Positions 45,876-57,959 of a DNA stretch of 64,000 bases are shown here, in pieces. The notes below the pieces were generated by a model, which saw only the letters and a program-made list of their open reading frames with translations, was not told the DNA's origin and searched no databases. The position numbers and the translations under genes are program-made. The stretch comes from Henckelia pumila (taxonomy: Eukaryota; Streptophyta; Magnoliopsida; Lamiales; Gesneriaceae): positions 174,995,991-175,059,990 of the forward strand of contig NC_133120.1 of assembly GCF_033568475.1 (NCBI RefSeq), in the 5' to 3' direction. Numbering within the stretch: position 1 is the stretch's first letter; each line of letters begins with the position of its first letter.

Positions 45876-48800
45876 ATTCCTCCCCTCTAAGAAATGATTT
45901 CGCCCTCGAAATCGTAGTCACGCCAAATATCAAATCTGATAGACTGAATGAATATCTGAAGTTATTCTCACTTCAATCATCAGTTGTATTCAAATACTGC
46001 AAAGAATTCTCTCTGAGTTGTTTCTATTCTAAATCAAGAATCTGTCGAATATTCGACTTACCTCGGAATCTTTTCATTAGTCCTCTTGTCTGATTCAAGT
46101 ACACAGAAGGAATCTATCAATACTTCCTTACTTTAGATACATGAAACAATTCAGAATCATTGTATTAAGCTGAAAAGAATAAATCTTTTCTATCCTCGAT
46201 TCCATCTGACATCTTCTTCAATGAAGTTCAATATTCACCTTCATATTTTGATTCTGTAAATGAAATTCTATGAATTGAATGATGTTTCACGAATAACTTT
46301 TTCCGCTTAACTAATCAGTTTTAGCTTCATAAGATATATCTATCATTCAATTACCAATTCTGGTTCTTCTTTTTCGTTTTCTTCTATACAGATTCATCGT
46401 CAAATTCGTTGTGTATCTCAAATCAAACTCGACCTGATATCGACAAATCATGTCTGATCTGATGTCATATACCTCGGTAATACCATTTCAACCCAAGAAA
46501 TCGGATTTCTTTTCATCATAGCATCATATCATTAACTCAAAATTGGCTCAATAGCTATTACAGGAATTATAATCCTCAAGTGGCAACATATCAAATCAAA
46601 TAATACCGAATCAGGTATTAAAGTTCTGAGAATATCGTCAATATGTGGAAAATCGACTCAGATAATCCATCAATCGAATTCAACTCTCAGATCATCAGTC
46701 AATCAATCGATGCCACATCCTGTCAAATAAATCTAAAGTCTTAATTCGGACAATAGATTTATTCCTGTACTTTCTTAATATCTCTATCGTCTTCACAAAT
46801 CTGAATGGATAGCTGTTCGTCACATCTCATACAGAGTATTCGGCCAAATTCTGATTAGTCTATTCAGACTATCAATTAATCAGAGTATAATATGTTGTAG
46901 TCACAGATTTCAAAGTCTTCAAAACTGTGGATAATCGATATTATATCAGATAAAAAGGTTCATTCTTACCAATTCGATTCATCATCTCTGACTCTTCTTC
47001 CCATTCAAGGATAATGTATTGTACCTTTTTCTCAAAAAGTACTCAATGTCTTCGGATCTTCTGTATTACAACGTAATAGTAAACCCAAATGTTTCAATCT
47101 GAAACATTATTTCCTGGCTTACTGTTCATCTTGCAACGAATTTAATCATAATCCAGTGACTTGTTCATACAGACAGATCATCGTATACAGTAATGTTCAT
47201 GAATCAATTCATAACTACCACCTGTTTACCTCATCTATACTGTTTCATCACGGTAGTTGTGGCAAAATATTCGTTCAAATTATAATCTTGGTTCAATGTT
47301 TGGAGTCTCCAAACTAATACTGAATTCATCTGATCAACGATTTTCAATTTCATCAGAAATTTTCTGTACATTTAACTTCACAAACGTACTAATTCTGTTA
47401 CTTCTATTTGCTTTATCAAAAGATAAAACAATTATCAAATGAATATCGAATTCATAGTTGTGCAATTCTTCAAATTCGGATATCTCTTTTCGGAAATATC
47501 AAGCACAATCAACTAACCAATCATAATATAATTCATTCATTCGGATCTGAGGCTTCAATTCATATCTCAATCTGGCATTCTGTACTGAATTCTAATCATT
47601 TCAGTTTACTTTCTGTGTTGCTTTTATCTTCTGAACAAGTCTGCCTTACTTCCAATCGAAAAACAATCAGTCTGCTTGGTGTTATATTCATCTGAATATT
47701 CAAATCAGAATACACAGAAATCTGAAATCAATTCATCGGATGCCTATTTCATTCCTTATTCATATCTCCAAATACCGACAAATCATATCATCTAACCCAA
47801 AAATCAGGGATCATATTCAAATTCTTCTATCAGTTACGAGTCACAATCTTAAATACGCCGAAATAACATCAAAGGATCAATAATTCTCAAAATCAAAAGA
47901 AATAAATCAAGATTGAGAAAATCCCTCAATCAAGGTCATCCAAAATCGAATCTTCTGGATAACAAACTCTGCAAAGTGAAAACAACTCACTTGCATCACA
48001 TAACTCAGAATGAGTAAATCACTCAGGCTCCATGAACAAAACAAAGAGAGCCACTCGAAATAAAATATTTCAAGAATTATATGTCCAAATGATGTATTCG
48101 ATTCAGCATAATCACAGAAAAGACTCATCTGTAACTGATTTTCATATCATTATCTATCTTTCTGTTAAACCTCAAGATTAATCTTCAATTCATAATCTCA
48201 TCAAGTCGGTAATTCATAAATTCTTCAATTATTCAATTCAATATTGAATTCCAGTTCACAACTTAAACTAAAGTCAAATCTTACTGGAATATATCTGTAA
48301 TCTCTATTCAGTAGCATACTTATCAATGCTAATTTAGATCTTGAACATATCTCGTGCATCGAATATCCTAATTTCGGCATATTTCTGTAATCAAACATCA
48401 AATATCAAATCAAAATAATAGAATCTTAAGTCGAGATTCTATATCATCATATTCATATGCATATCATGTTCTTGTTGGTCTAATGCTATTGCTTCTTATC
48501 ATCATACCGATTGGTTAATTCACAAAATCCAGTGATGCAAGAATCTGCATCTATCACTAATCAGTACTTAGGTAAATTCTCACATGAACAAGATCATGTT
48601 CAGTTTCAGTTCATGGAAGCAATAGTTCGAGTCTTCAGTTCCACAAAATCTCTTTTCTGATACAGAGGTAATCATATAATAAGCTTTCAGCTATTATGTA
48701 TTTATTGCACCAATAATAAAAAGATCAAAACAAAATAAATCTGTTATCTGAAATTTTATTCTCAGGTGCAATTTCATTCTGATCCTCTGTATACTTCTGG

Positions 48801-49607
48801 AATTTATTCATTGAATAAATTTTAGCACATCTGTCTGACTTGTTCTTACACTGTTTGTTCGGATATCCTTCTCCACAAAGAGTGTAATAAATTTTAATAT
48901 ACTAGGCATTCTGAATCGGATTAATCCATCTCGACTTGCTAGATATATCATTCACTTAATATCTGTTCTGACATAAAAAAAAAATTGTAGATAGAGTTGT
49001 AAATATCTCACAGACTCTTTCATGTCTACAATTTCATTCTCCTAACTCATCATTCAGCTACAATTCTTTTAAACAGGTCTATGTCTTTAACTAAAATGTT
49101 TCAGTCGTTAACATCTATTCAGACATAATCTGCAGATTCAAGCCATGAAATAATTCACTCAATCTTGAGCTTTTCCTCATCTACAATTCAAAGAATTGTA
49201 ATAGACTTGAAAATTCTACTAAAGCATTCCTCACATTCAAAAAGATGCAACTTCTACATGGTATATTTTCTTTCTCATCATTTCTATCTGTTGTGGCAAA
49301 GAAGTATAAACAAAATTATATTCTAAGCACTTACCAACAATCAACATACCTCTGCCTTCTTATCATTTCTTTATCAAAATCCCTCAGCTGGTTGCTAGAT
49401 TTCGAAGTTGGTATTCAATCAATCTGATCCAATAGTTAAACAACTAATCAAGTTCTTCAAACCAACTACAACCCTCAACATCATCAATTTGCTAATCTTC
49501 TATGCTGTTCAATCAGAGATACTTCATTCAGCTGAGCAATACCGTTCTGTTCTGTTCAATCTGACCATACCATTCTGTTCAGTCTGGCCATACTATCTGT
49601 CAGTCTG

Positions 49608-49652
49608 GGGTGCTTACATCACCCAAAGAACATATGGGTGCTTACATCACCC
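49608..49652 (-). repeat. Twin 17-bp hairpins in the LARD leader
   Basis: GGGTGCTTACATCACCC occurs at 49608-49624 and again at 49636-49652. Each can fold with GGGTG/CACCC arms. They lie 210-255 nt downstream of the primer-binding site in the transcript, where retroelement packaging or dimerisation signals usually lie. The function is inferred. Confidence 0.7.
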
Positions 49653-49860
49653 GGGAAAAATCTTATAACAAAACAGTAAAAATGCCAAATAGTTACAAAT
49701 CAGTAAATCAGGCAGTTCAATTTCAAAGATAGATCATGCTCACATGCAATTTATCAATTTATCGAATTATCAAATCAAGTAATGCATAATCATGCAATAC
49801 AATCAATGCATGTGACTCGATCTACCCCGCTCAGCTTCTATCTCAGTCCAAGAATTTAGG

Positions 49861-49872
49861 GCTCTGATTCCA
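49861..49872 (-). other. LARD primer-binding site (tRNA-iMet-like)
   Basis: The minus strand TGGAATCAGAGC differs at one base from the canonical TGGTATCAGAGC and lies five bases inside the 5' LTR end at 49878. Confidence 0.85.
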
Positions 49873-49877
49873 CCTGT

Positions 49878-52591
49878 TGTGATGACCCGAGTTCTAATCT
49901 CTCATTAATCAACACTGTTAGACAATAATCAAAGTCTAAACAATTAATCAACAATGCTAGACAATAATCAAAGTCTAAACAAAAGAATAAATTTTTTTTT
50001 TTTTTTCAAATGGATTGCCCTGCGCACGCGCGGCCTGTCCTCTCGCGCGCGCGCCGGCACCCAAACCCAAAACTCAAAGGGTTGGCTCGCGCGCGCGCGA
50101 GCAGGAGCTCGCCCGTGCGCCGGCCACTGCACTCGAAACAAAATGTTGGCTCAGCTGCTGTCAAAAATGAAATCAAGCCTACAATTGATTCAAGATCATC
50201 TCCTACAAAAGTCTAGACATGGTTTAATCAATCATAACATCTAACATGCATTCTAACATGCTATAATTGTTAGGAATAAACCATTCCAAGGCTTTACAAC
50301 ATAATCAAAATCTCATAAACATGCAATAATCTTGTCATATAAAAACTAGTTCAAGATACAACATGTTGGAGTTAAATATTTGAAACATTACTCAAATTTC
50401 AAATATAATAACAAGACCTTTAGATCATCCTTAACAAGTCTTGATACAAGTAACTTCTAAAATGATCATGTTTACGACTCAATAAACTTCATGACAGTTC
50501 AAACAACTCCTAACTCGGATCCTCACACTATATCTCTTCAATCCTTGTTCTTCATGATTGCTTTTGCCCTGTTCCAATCCCCCTATTGCAATGACACATA
50601 CAACAAAACAATAGCCGGATAACTCCGGTGAGAAATATATTTCCCAGTAAAAGCAACTAAACATGCATATCAAACATATATCAAGATCATGATATAACAG
50701 TAAATACAATGCATGTTTTCAAAACAAGGTTCATTTCATCATTCGTCGGTTGGGATCCCGAGAAGTAGATATCATAACTAATCCACCGACTCTCCCGCTC
50801 GAGGTGGGGTTACTTATCTTTCTTCTCTAGACTTTGAAACAATCATATATGCAAATCAGACGCTAGGCTAAATCAACCACCCAGGCCATACATATACAAT
50901 CCTTCAAATCATCTATTCGAACGTTTCCGTTCATTTCAAAATCAAGGAATAAGTCTTCAAGATGAATGCAACATATATCATTATCAAAGCATTCATAACA
51001 TCAAAAACTTATTTAATAACTCAAAGGAAAACACATAAGAGCAATTAAGAAAACAAGTATGTGATTTAAGGGAACTCGATACAAACCATCTCGAGTTGTA
51101 ATCCCAATCAAATCGTAGTCCACTTTTACCTTCGTATATTGTCCGTTCTGAATTCTTCAACCTCAAACATGTACATCCATCTTCGTTCAATTCAATCCTT
51201 TCAGAATCGAGTCGAAATCATCAGCACATCTTCAATCAAACCATTTCAAATTTCAAGCGAACTTCCTCGGTTCACTATTCGACTTCTTGAGTTGCTTGAT
51301 CTCGTAGCATGTCTGAAATATACAGATTGCATCTAACAAAATCAGTATACAATCCCAAGTTCATTAGCTCAATCGTAGACTATCCATATGGTTTCAAAAC
51401 ATAACCAATCATCGTAGCGATTGACAATCGGGAATCGTTACGGTATCGAATTTATTTCTAATTTCAATTCAATTCATACAGCTTTTCAAATCAATACTAC
51501 ATCGTTTGAATCTTCAAAACAGTAGCTAAACATATCAAATAACATCTTATCTCGACAATCATCTATCAAACTTGTCTCAAAACATCAATCGACGGCATAA
51601 CGACTGAAAATCGGTAACCGACGAAATATCGTATTCGAATTCAATCTCATCTCAACATATGTGATCATAAACCAGACAAATAACCACATACCAGCAGCTA
51701 AAATTTCGAGAATACATGCTGGAGAATCCATACGATTCATTCAAAACTAAATCTTCAATCCGGTTTCGAATATAAACTAAACAACACGTCAAGAACAAGA
51801 TCATATGCTCATGTACTGATCTCTGCCAATTTCGTTCTACAAAACATACTTAAAGTACTCAGAAACTTACATCAAATCTAAGTACTCGTCTCAAGGATTC
51901 CAGAACATCTTTCGGAATCGAAATCGGACGAACGGATCAAAAGTTACGGCATTTTGAAAATCGGAAAATCAACCAAAATGAAAAACGAGAAGGGTTATCG
52001 GCTTCCACTGTTCAACTTTTGAATTTCATATGCAGCCTACACGTTTCACTCCTGAATTTAAGACTTAAAATCGGATATGTATTGAGTAAATTGCAATTTA
52101 GTCCCTAAAACTTCATAAAGTGCAATTCAGTCCTCGGCCTTCGTTTTAATTCAATTTCAATCCTACATAATTTAAGAATATTAGAATTTAAATCAAAACT
52201 CTAAATATTCCCAAATTAAATATACTCGGATTAAAAGTAAATTAAATTCGAATTAATTAAATAATCCTGGCTATTTGCAATTTAGCCCTTCAACGTCGAT
52301 AATTGCAAATCACTCCCTGATCAGGTTAAATCTTCAAAATTCATCTTCTTTAATTTCCGAAACATGGAATTAAATCTTCAATTCCATAAATATTCAAATC
52401 GAATATTTATTCTTTTAATTTAATAATTCTCGGAATTTAATTCTCAAAATCCACATATTCTCAAATTAAATATTTTCAGCTCGGAAATTAAATCTATCAT
52501 TTTCATAACTCCTCAAATCAATGTTAGCCCATAATATGGAGTTTAATTCTCAAATTCCATAATTACTAATTGACTATTTTCGGGCCTTACA
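49878..52591 (-). repeat. LARD copy 1, 5' LTR
   Basis: Full-length partner of 43162-45875, with the same ends and CpG-dense block (50020-50132). The right end TTACA at 52591 is followed by the TGGCC target duplication and then copia A integrase sequence. Confidence 0.92.
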
Positions 52592-54114
52592 TGGCCATAT
52601 TGAGTCCCAACTCTAAATGGACCACAAACATCTGTATGGATCAAATCCAACAGATTTTGACTACGTTCAGGTTTCCCCTTAAAAGGAGATTTAGTCATTT
52701 TTCCTTTTAGGCAGGATTCACAAGTAGGTAGAGAGTTAATATCAGACATATCAAACATGCCCTCTCCCACTAGCTTGTTCATCCTCCTTGAGGAAATATG
52801 ACCTAGCCTAGCGTGCCAAAGGTTTGCCGGGTTTTGGCTATCGATTTTCCTTTTGTTTGTTGTTGCCGGTTTATCAACATAATTTATTGGAACGTCTTTT
52901 AGTTTTAAGTTGTATAGATCGTTTTCAAGTTGTCCATTTCCAATTAAACATTCATTCTTGTAAATATTGCAAATCCCATTCACAAAATTGCAAGAATAAC
53001 CATCTCTATCAAGCATAGAAACAGAAATAATGTTTTTAATCAAATCCGGAACAAATAAAACATCTCTTAAAAGTAACTTAAAACCATTCTGCAAAATTAA
53101 ATAAACATCTCCCACGGCTTTTGCTTCAACTCTGGAACCATTTTCGAGCCTCAGCTGGGTCTCACCCATCCTAAGCCTGCGACTTCTTGTCATCACCTGC
53201 AAATCATTGCAAATGTGAGATCCACATCCGGTATCCAATACCCAAGAAGTAGTATTAAGTGAAACATTTATTTCAATATAGAACATACCCTTTGCAGTTC
53301 GCAACTGCTCTAGATATTCCTTGCAGTTACGCTTCCAATGACCGGGCTTCTTGCAGTAATGGCAAACATCCTTGGATTTTTCCATGTTTGAAGCCTTTGT
53401 CTTGTACTTCTTCTCGGGTTCGATTTTCTTGGGTGGGGCAGAACGTTTCTTACCCTTTGTACTTGGCCCCTTCTTAGCAGAAGAAGAGGAGCCCACCAAG
53501 AAAGCCGGTTTATCCTTCTTTAATGTGGATTCATATGTCACAAGCATATTGACCATCTCTTCAAGGGAGGCCTCTATCTTGTTCATATTGAAATTTACCA
53601 CAAATCCGTCAAACGAAGAAGGAAGAGACAGAAGTAGTAAGTCCACGTTGAGTTCATGCTCCAACACCAAATCAAGGGTTACCAACTTCTGTATGAGCCA
53701 AATCACTCGTACCCCATGATCACGGACCGAAGTCCCTTCACGCATGCGATACGTCATTAGCTCCTTTACAGTAGCGAACCTTTTAGCCCTCGATTGATCC
53801 CCAAAAAGTTCCTTGAGTTGAACGTGAATGTCAGCAGCATTCACGGTGTCCTCAAATCGCCTCTGGAGTTCATCAGACATCGAGGCTTGCATATAACATT
53901 TGGTCTTGATATCATGGTCCCACCATGTATCAAGCTTGGCTAACTCCTCCGGACTTACGTCAGCTGGTGCTTCCTTCGGAGGAGATTTTTCTAACACGTA
54001 GAGCATCTTCTCCGAAGTCAAGACAATCTTCAACTTACAGAACCATTCCGTATAGTTTGCGCCAGTCAACTTATTTTGTTCGAGGATCGAGAAAAGTGGA
54101 TTACGCGAATTCAT
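52592..54114 (-). CDS. gag: Copia A Gag-protease-integrase N-terminal half
   Basis: The start at ATG 54114 (MNSRNPLFSILEQNKLTGAN) is the usual copia gag start; the open frame 17 codons upstream is leader. Gag domain at about 15-200 (YTEWFCKLKIVLTSE, LKELFGDQSRAKRFATVKEL). CCHC zinc knuckle CHYCKKPGHWKRNC at 251-264. Aspartic protease motif DTGCGSH at 294-300. Integrase zinc region (WHARLGHISSRRMNKL, CESCLKGKM) and the first catalytic Asp in LIHTDVCG. The element sequence ends at 52592, where the LARD begins; a few codons of LARD sequence then run to a stop. Gag and protease are in one frame here, unlike the stop-separated copia B. Confidence 0.92.
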
Positions 54115-54396
54115 CGTATGAAATACTGAAAAGAAACAGACAAATATCAGTGATTGTTTAAGCAATTTACTAAGACATAAAATAGGAGAAATTTATTTTA
54201 TGAATCTCACTCCCACTATTTTAACGATTTCACTACCCTCTAGTGAAAACGGGAAACTGTTTTTCTTAGTGAGAACATGGAGTCCAATTGACAAACTTAT
54301 AGTCCCGAATAATATCAGCCAACCATAATTTTCAAAAGGTAGAGCCCAATTGCTTCCAAAGCAACCTCCACGTTTTTACCTCATGTCCAATAAGGG

Positions 54397-54640
54397 CCCA
54401 ATAATATGACGCCGATTATTGTGACATGTCAAGATGACCCATCAATATTAAGTTGTGATGGACGGTCGCCATGTGGATCCCCCAATAATATGAGCCGATC
54501 CCATGGGAGTTCCACCCAACTTACAACATGTGTCGATCCAATGTACAGCTTTCCGACGAACGGGCCCCCCCAATAATATGAGCCGGACCGTATCCGCGGG
54601 TAGCATCTCATACATTGATCGTTGATGGAAGGTAGGAACA
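54397..54640 (-). repeat. Three ~85-bp leader repeats
   Basis: CCCAATAATATGA(G/C)... starts at 54397, 54481 and 54568. Each unit also carries a GATCC-like or ACATGT-like segment, with strong divergence between them. Confidence 0.75.
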
Positions 54641-55716
54641 TTTAAACAAATTTAAATTTCCTTTATTTATTTTGATATCAATTTTAAATCATATTTAAAA
54701 TGAGGGATTTTTAATTATAAAAATTTGTCTCATCATTTTTAAAATTTTTGTATGCTTGCCGGATTCACACAATTATGTCTAAAACATGCATACAACTATA
54801 ATATCACATATTATATAGGATGATCGATTCCATTTCTAATCGACCCGTGGTTGCCAACACGAGTCTTAGTCCAATCCTAGGTAATATGCAGTATGCAATG
54901 CAATCCTATTACATTTGCTTCCAATTTACATTTCTTCTGTCTTTATTGTCTGCTGGGCCCACCTCCATCTTCAAATCTTGATCTCCCACTAAATCTAATG
55001 TATTTACAATAATAAATAACAATGACAAGTAGGGGATACATTTTTAAGGGGTGGGAACGGGCCATAAACCAAGCCCACTTTTATTACATATGACATTCAT
55101 ATTGGGCCATAAACCAGGCCCATTAATAAAACCAACAACAATAAAAACAAATGTAAATTCCTAACATACACCTACAAAATTGGTCATGGCAATCGATCAT
55201 CCTTATCCAATAACATTTAATTCAAAATTAATTTATTGGATAACATGCAATGGCAATTTAAATTTAAAAGGATAAAATCATATTTCATACATAAAATCTT
55301 ATTTTACATACAAAATCATATTTTATCTTTTTATCAAATAAAATCATATTTTATCTATAAAATCCAATTTTATACATAAAATTATATTTTACTCAATTTA
55401 TCCATAAGATCATATCTTATCATCAATTGTACCAAAAATAATTAATTTCAAAATTCAATTAAAGGATAAAATATTAAAATTTTCCAAAAATTCAAATTTA
55501 TCCAAAAATCAATTTTAAAATTTTCGGACTCGAACAATTCGATCCGACGCCTCATGGACCAATCAAAACAATTTTCGATCGGACCAAAAAAAGAATTTTA
55601 ACATATTAAAATTTAATTTAAAAAATTAAAAATAATTTTTTCCCGCGGGCCGCCCGGGACGTTCCCGGGCCGGGCAGCCCGGCTGCCCCTAGGGCAGCAC
55701 CGTGCGCCGCCCCTGC

Positions 55717-55745
55717 CCCGGGCAGCGATCCAATCGCTGCCCGGG
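55717..55745 (-). other. 13-bp perfect hairpin in the copia A leader
   Basis: CCCGGGCAGCGAT (55717-55729) and ATCGCTGCCCGGG (55733-55745) are perfect inverted repeats around a 3-nt loop. The neighbouring GGGCAGCC/GGCTGCCC and CCCGGGACGTTCCCGGG palindromes (55640-55700) extend the structured zone. In the transcript it lies about 115-145 nt downstream of the primer site. Confidence 0.85.
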
Positions 55746-55860
55746 TTTTTGCCCGAAAAAATATTTTTATTTTTAAAATATTTATTTTGTTTCAAAAACC
55801 GAGGCCTAAAAAATTTTTTGTACAATCGATTAATTTAATCGCTTGATCTGAGCAACCTGA

Positions 55861-55871
55861 CTCTGATACCA
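55861..55871 (-). other. Copia A primer-binding site (tRNA-iMet)
   Basis: The minus strand TGGTATCAGAG lies one base inside the 5' LTR end CCAACA at 55873. Confidence 0.92.
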
Positions 55872-55872
55872 C

Positions 55873-56583
55873 TGTTGGAGAACGCGGCGATCAGATCAAT
55901 TATGATTAATACCCGGTGCAGCGGAAGTTTAAAATTTTGTATGGAACGATTCCATAATGGGTATCAACCTTACGATTAAATTGTGTGTGTAAAAATTAAA
56001 TAACAATTATAAAATTTTTACCTTTAATCTCGAATCGAGATTTTGGACACCAACAGATTTCTCTGCTCTTGTTGTATATCCCTGGAACTGATGGACGAAC
56101 TGTTCTTCAATCAGGTCCACGAACAGAGATTTAATCCCTCTGATAGATTGCACTAGAAAATCTATCAGAAGTTTTCTACGAAGAGATTAACGAATTTGAT
56201 CCGTTAAACCAGACTGTAATTCAAAATCACAGGCTGGATTTTTCTGACAGAGAGAGGGAGGGGGCGGCCACCTTTTAGAAAAATACTTAGGGTTTTCGAA
56301 AATTGTGACCTGTTGTGTGTAATTTCTGTACTGCAATATTTTATTTATAATGTAGGCCACTAACAACTTAGGGCCCATTAGTCATAAGTTCAAGCCCGAC
56401 AAGCAAAGCTCGCATGTTCAAAAATTAATATAAAATTCATCGTGACTCCGATTGATAAACCGATTTCACCAATGTGCACAGAAACCATTTCTGCACCTTT
56501 TAAAGTCAAGATAAATTTTTCTGAATCCGAATTCAGTGATTTCCAAAAATGGCCATCCCTATGTCATTTTAGGAAATCTTACT
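55873..56583 (-). repeat. Copia A 5' LTR, R-U5 part only
   Basis: It matches 38913-39626 (about 99% by eye) and then stops at TACT (56580-56583), where the sequence becomes copia A pol. The U3 part and TATA region beyond this point are missing, so this LTR cannot promote transcription here. Confidence 0.92.
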
Positions 56584-57959
56584 TTCTTGTACACGCATGG
56601 TTCCTTCGGATTTTTGATGAAACCAAAATCTTTTATTGTTTCATCAAATTTCTGGTTCCAACTTCTTGATGCTTGTTTTAGACCATAAATTGATCTCTGA
56701 AGCTTGCATACCTTATGCTCGCTTCCCATGGATGTGAACCCCTCAGGCTGCTTCATATAGATCTCTTCCTTAATGTCTCCATTAAGAAAAGCAGTCTTCA
56801 CATCCATTTGCCATATCTCATAGTCATACCATGCAGCTATGTCAATAAGGATTCTTATGGACTTGAACATTGCAACTGGTGAAAAGGTTTCATCATAGTC
56901 AACTCCTTGTCTTTGAGTATAACCTTTCGCCACCAATCGCGCCTTGTAGGTCAATACCTTACCATCAGGCCCAAGCTTTCTCTTGTAGATCCATTTACAC
57001 CCTATTGGAACAATTCCATCGGGAGGATCTACTAAAGACCAAACTTGGTTTGTATGCATCGAATCTATTTCCGACTGCATAGCTTCAAGCCATAAATTTG
57101 AATCCGCATCAGAAATTGCTTCCTTGAAGTTTCTTGGATCACATCCAACATCGGGTTCATCTTGATCCCCTTCAAGAAGAAGACCATATCGAATAGGAGG
57201 TCTAGAAGTCCTCTCGGATCTTCTAGGTACAGGCGTGTCCAGCAATGGTTCCTGAGGTGTAGGATCGTTATTTTGTATTTCGGGTTCTTCTCGAATTTCT
57301 TCGAGTTCCATCATCTCGCCTTTCTTATCCAATAAGAACTCCTTCTCCAAGAAGGTGGCATTCCTTGAAACAAACACCTTTGTTTCAGCAGGATAATAGA
57401 AATAATATCCGATTGAATTCTTCGGATACCCTACAAAATAACATAAGCTGGATCGACTATCCAACTTATCTCCCACTGTCCGCTTCACGTAAGCAGGACA
57501 TCCCCAAATCCTCAAGTACGAATACTTAGGAGCTTTGCCATTCCATAACTCGTATGGTGTTTTGTCCACTGCTTTAGTGTGGACGTTGTTCAACAACAAT
57601 ACCGCCGTTTCAAGCGCATAGCCCCAAAACGAAGGTGGAAGCTCAGTGAAGCTCATCATGGACCGAACCATGTCCAACAAAGTTCGATTACGACGCTCCG
57701 ATACACCATTAAGCTGTGGTGTCATAGGAGGAGTCCACTGAGAGAAAATCCCATTCTCTTTTAGATAGTCCAAAAACTCGGTACTCAAGTATTCTCCACC
57801 TCGATCCGATCGAAGTGCTTTAATACTTTTACCTAGCTTGTTTTCTACTTCAGCCTTGAATTCTTTGAACTTTTCAAATGCTTCAGACTTATATTTCATT
57901 AAATATAAATACCCATACCTTGAATAATCATCAGTAAAGGTAATGAAGTAGGTGTGGCC
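56580..57959 (-). pseudogene. Second copy of copia A pol segment (truncated)
   Basis: A near-identical copy of 41782-43161 (constant offset 14,798; three differences noticed). It holds the integrase core end and the N-terminal part of reverse transcriptase. It runs out of frame near 56582 before the YVDDI catalytic motif, so RT is inactive. Its other edge is the same LARD insertion point (TGGCC at 57955-57959). It is a duplicate, not an independent insertion. Confidence 0.93.

Larger units (their letters stand above)
45876..49877 (-). other. LARD copy 1 interior, non-coding
   Basis: 4 kb with no frame above 95 codons and no recognised retrotransposon domain except the FEGEIIS remnant at its 3' edge. 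The 5' leader side (49540-49877 on the minus strand) holds imperfect CTGTTCAGTCTGGCCATA repeats and two identical 17-bp hairpins (49608-49624, 49636-49652). The sequence is rich in TCAATTCA/AATCTGA words. Confidence 0.88.
43162..52591 (-). mobile_element. LARD-type non-coding LTR element, copy 1
   Basis: 9,430 bp with TG...CA LTRs of 2,714 bp (43162-45875 and 49878-52591) around a 4,002-bp interior. TGGCC flanks both sides (43157-43161 and 52592-52596). On the minus strand the primer site reads TGGAATCAGAGC (49861-49872), one base from the tRNA-iMet complement, and the purine tract TAGAGGGGAGGAAT (45876-45889) precedes the 3' LTR. Just upstream of that tract the minus strand reads DFEGEIIS and a stop, like the end of gypsy Pol (FEDEIFF). 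The interior has no gag or pol. Long LTRs, both priming sites and no coding capacity define a LARD (large retrotransposon derivative), mobilised by a related gypsy. By eye about 17 LTR differences. Confidence 0.9.
54115..55860 (-). other. Copia A long untranslated leader
   Basis: About 1.75 kb between the primer site and gag. It contains three spaced copies of CCCAATAATATGA-(C)GCCG (54397, 54481, 54568; period about 85 bp). Its first 250 nt after the primer site (55610-55760) hold a very GC-rich, strongly self-complementary block. No protein-coding frame is supported. Long leaders of this kind occur in several large plant copia lineages. Confidence 0.8.
38913..56583 (-). mobile_element. Ty1/copia retrotransposon, family A, interrupted
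   Basis: Minus-strand copia element. The 3' LTR is 38913-40753; the purine tract GGGCAAGTGGGAGAT (40754-40768) precedes it on the minus strand. RNase H and pol lie at 40768-43161, gag to integrase at 52592-54114, a long leader at 54115-55860, the primer-binding site TGGTATCAGAG at 55861-55871, and a partial 5' LTR at 55873-56583. A 9.4-kb element splits integrase at 43162-52591. Removing it reconnects the frame, with TGGCC on both sides. Apart from this and one TGA in RNase H, coding is open. The 5' LTR stops at a junction with pol sequence (56580-56583). Confidence 0.93.

Noticed and set aside
47257..48128. Frames in the LARD interior as hidden genes
   Set aside because: Under 100 codons, no domain, duplicated only because the element is duplicated.
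55613..55825. 70-codon GC-rich frame in the copia A leader
   Set aside because: Arises from the hairpin block; overlaps structured non-coding leader.
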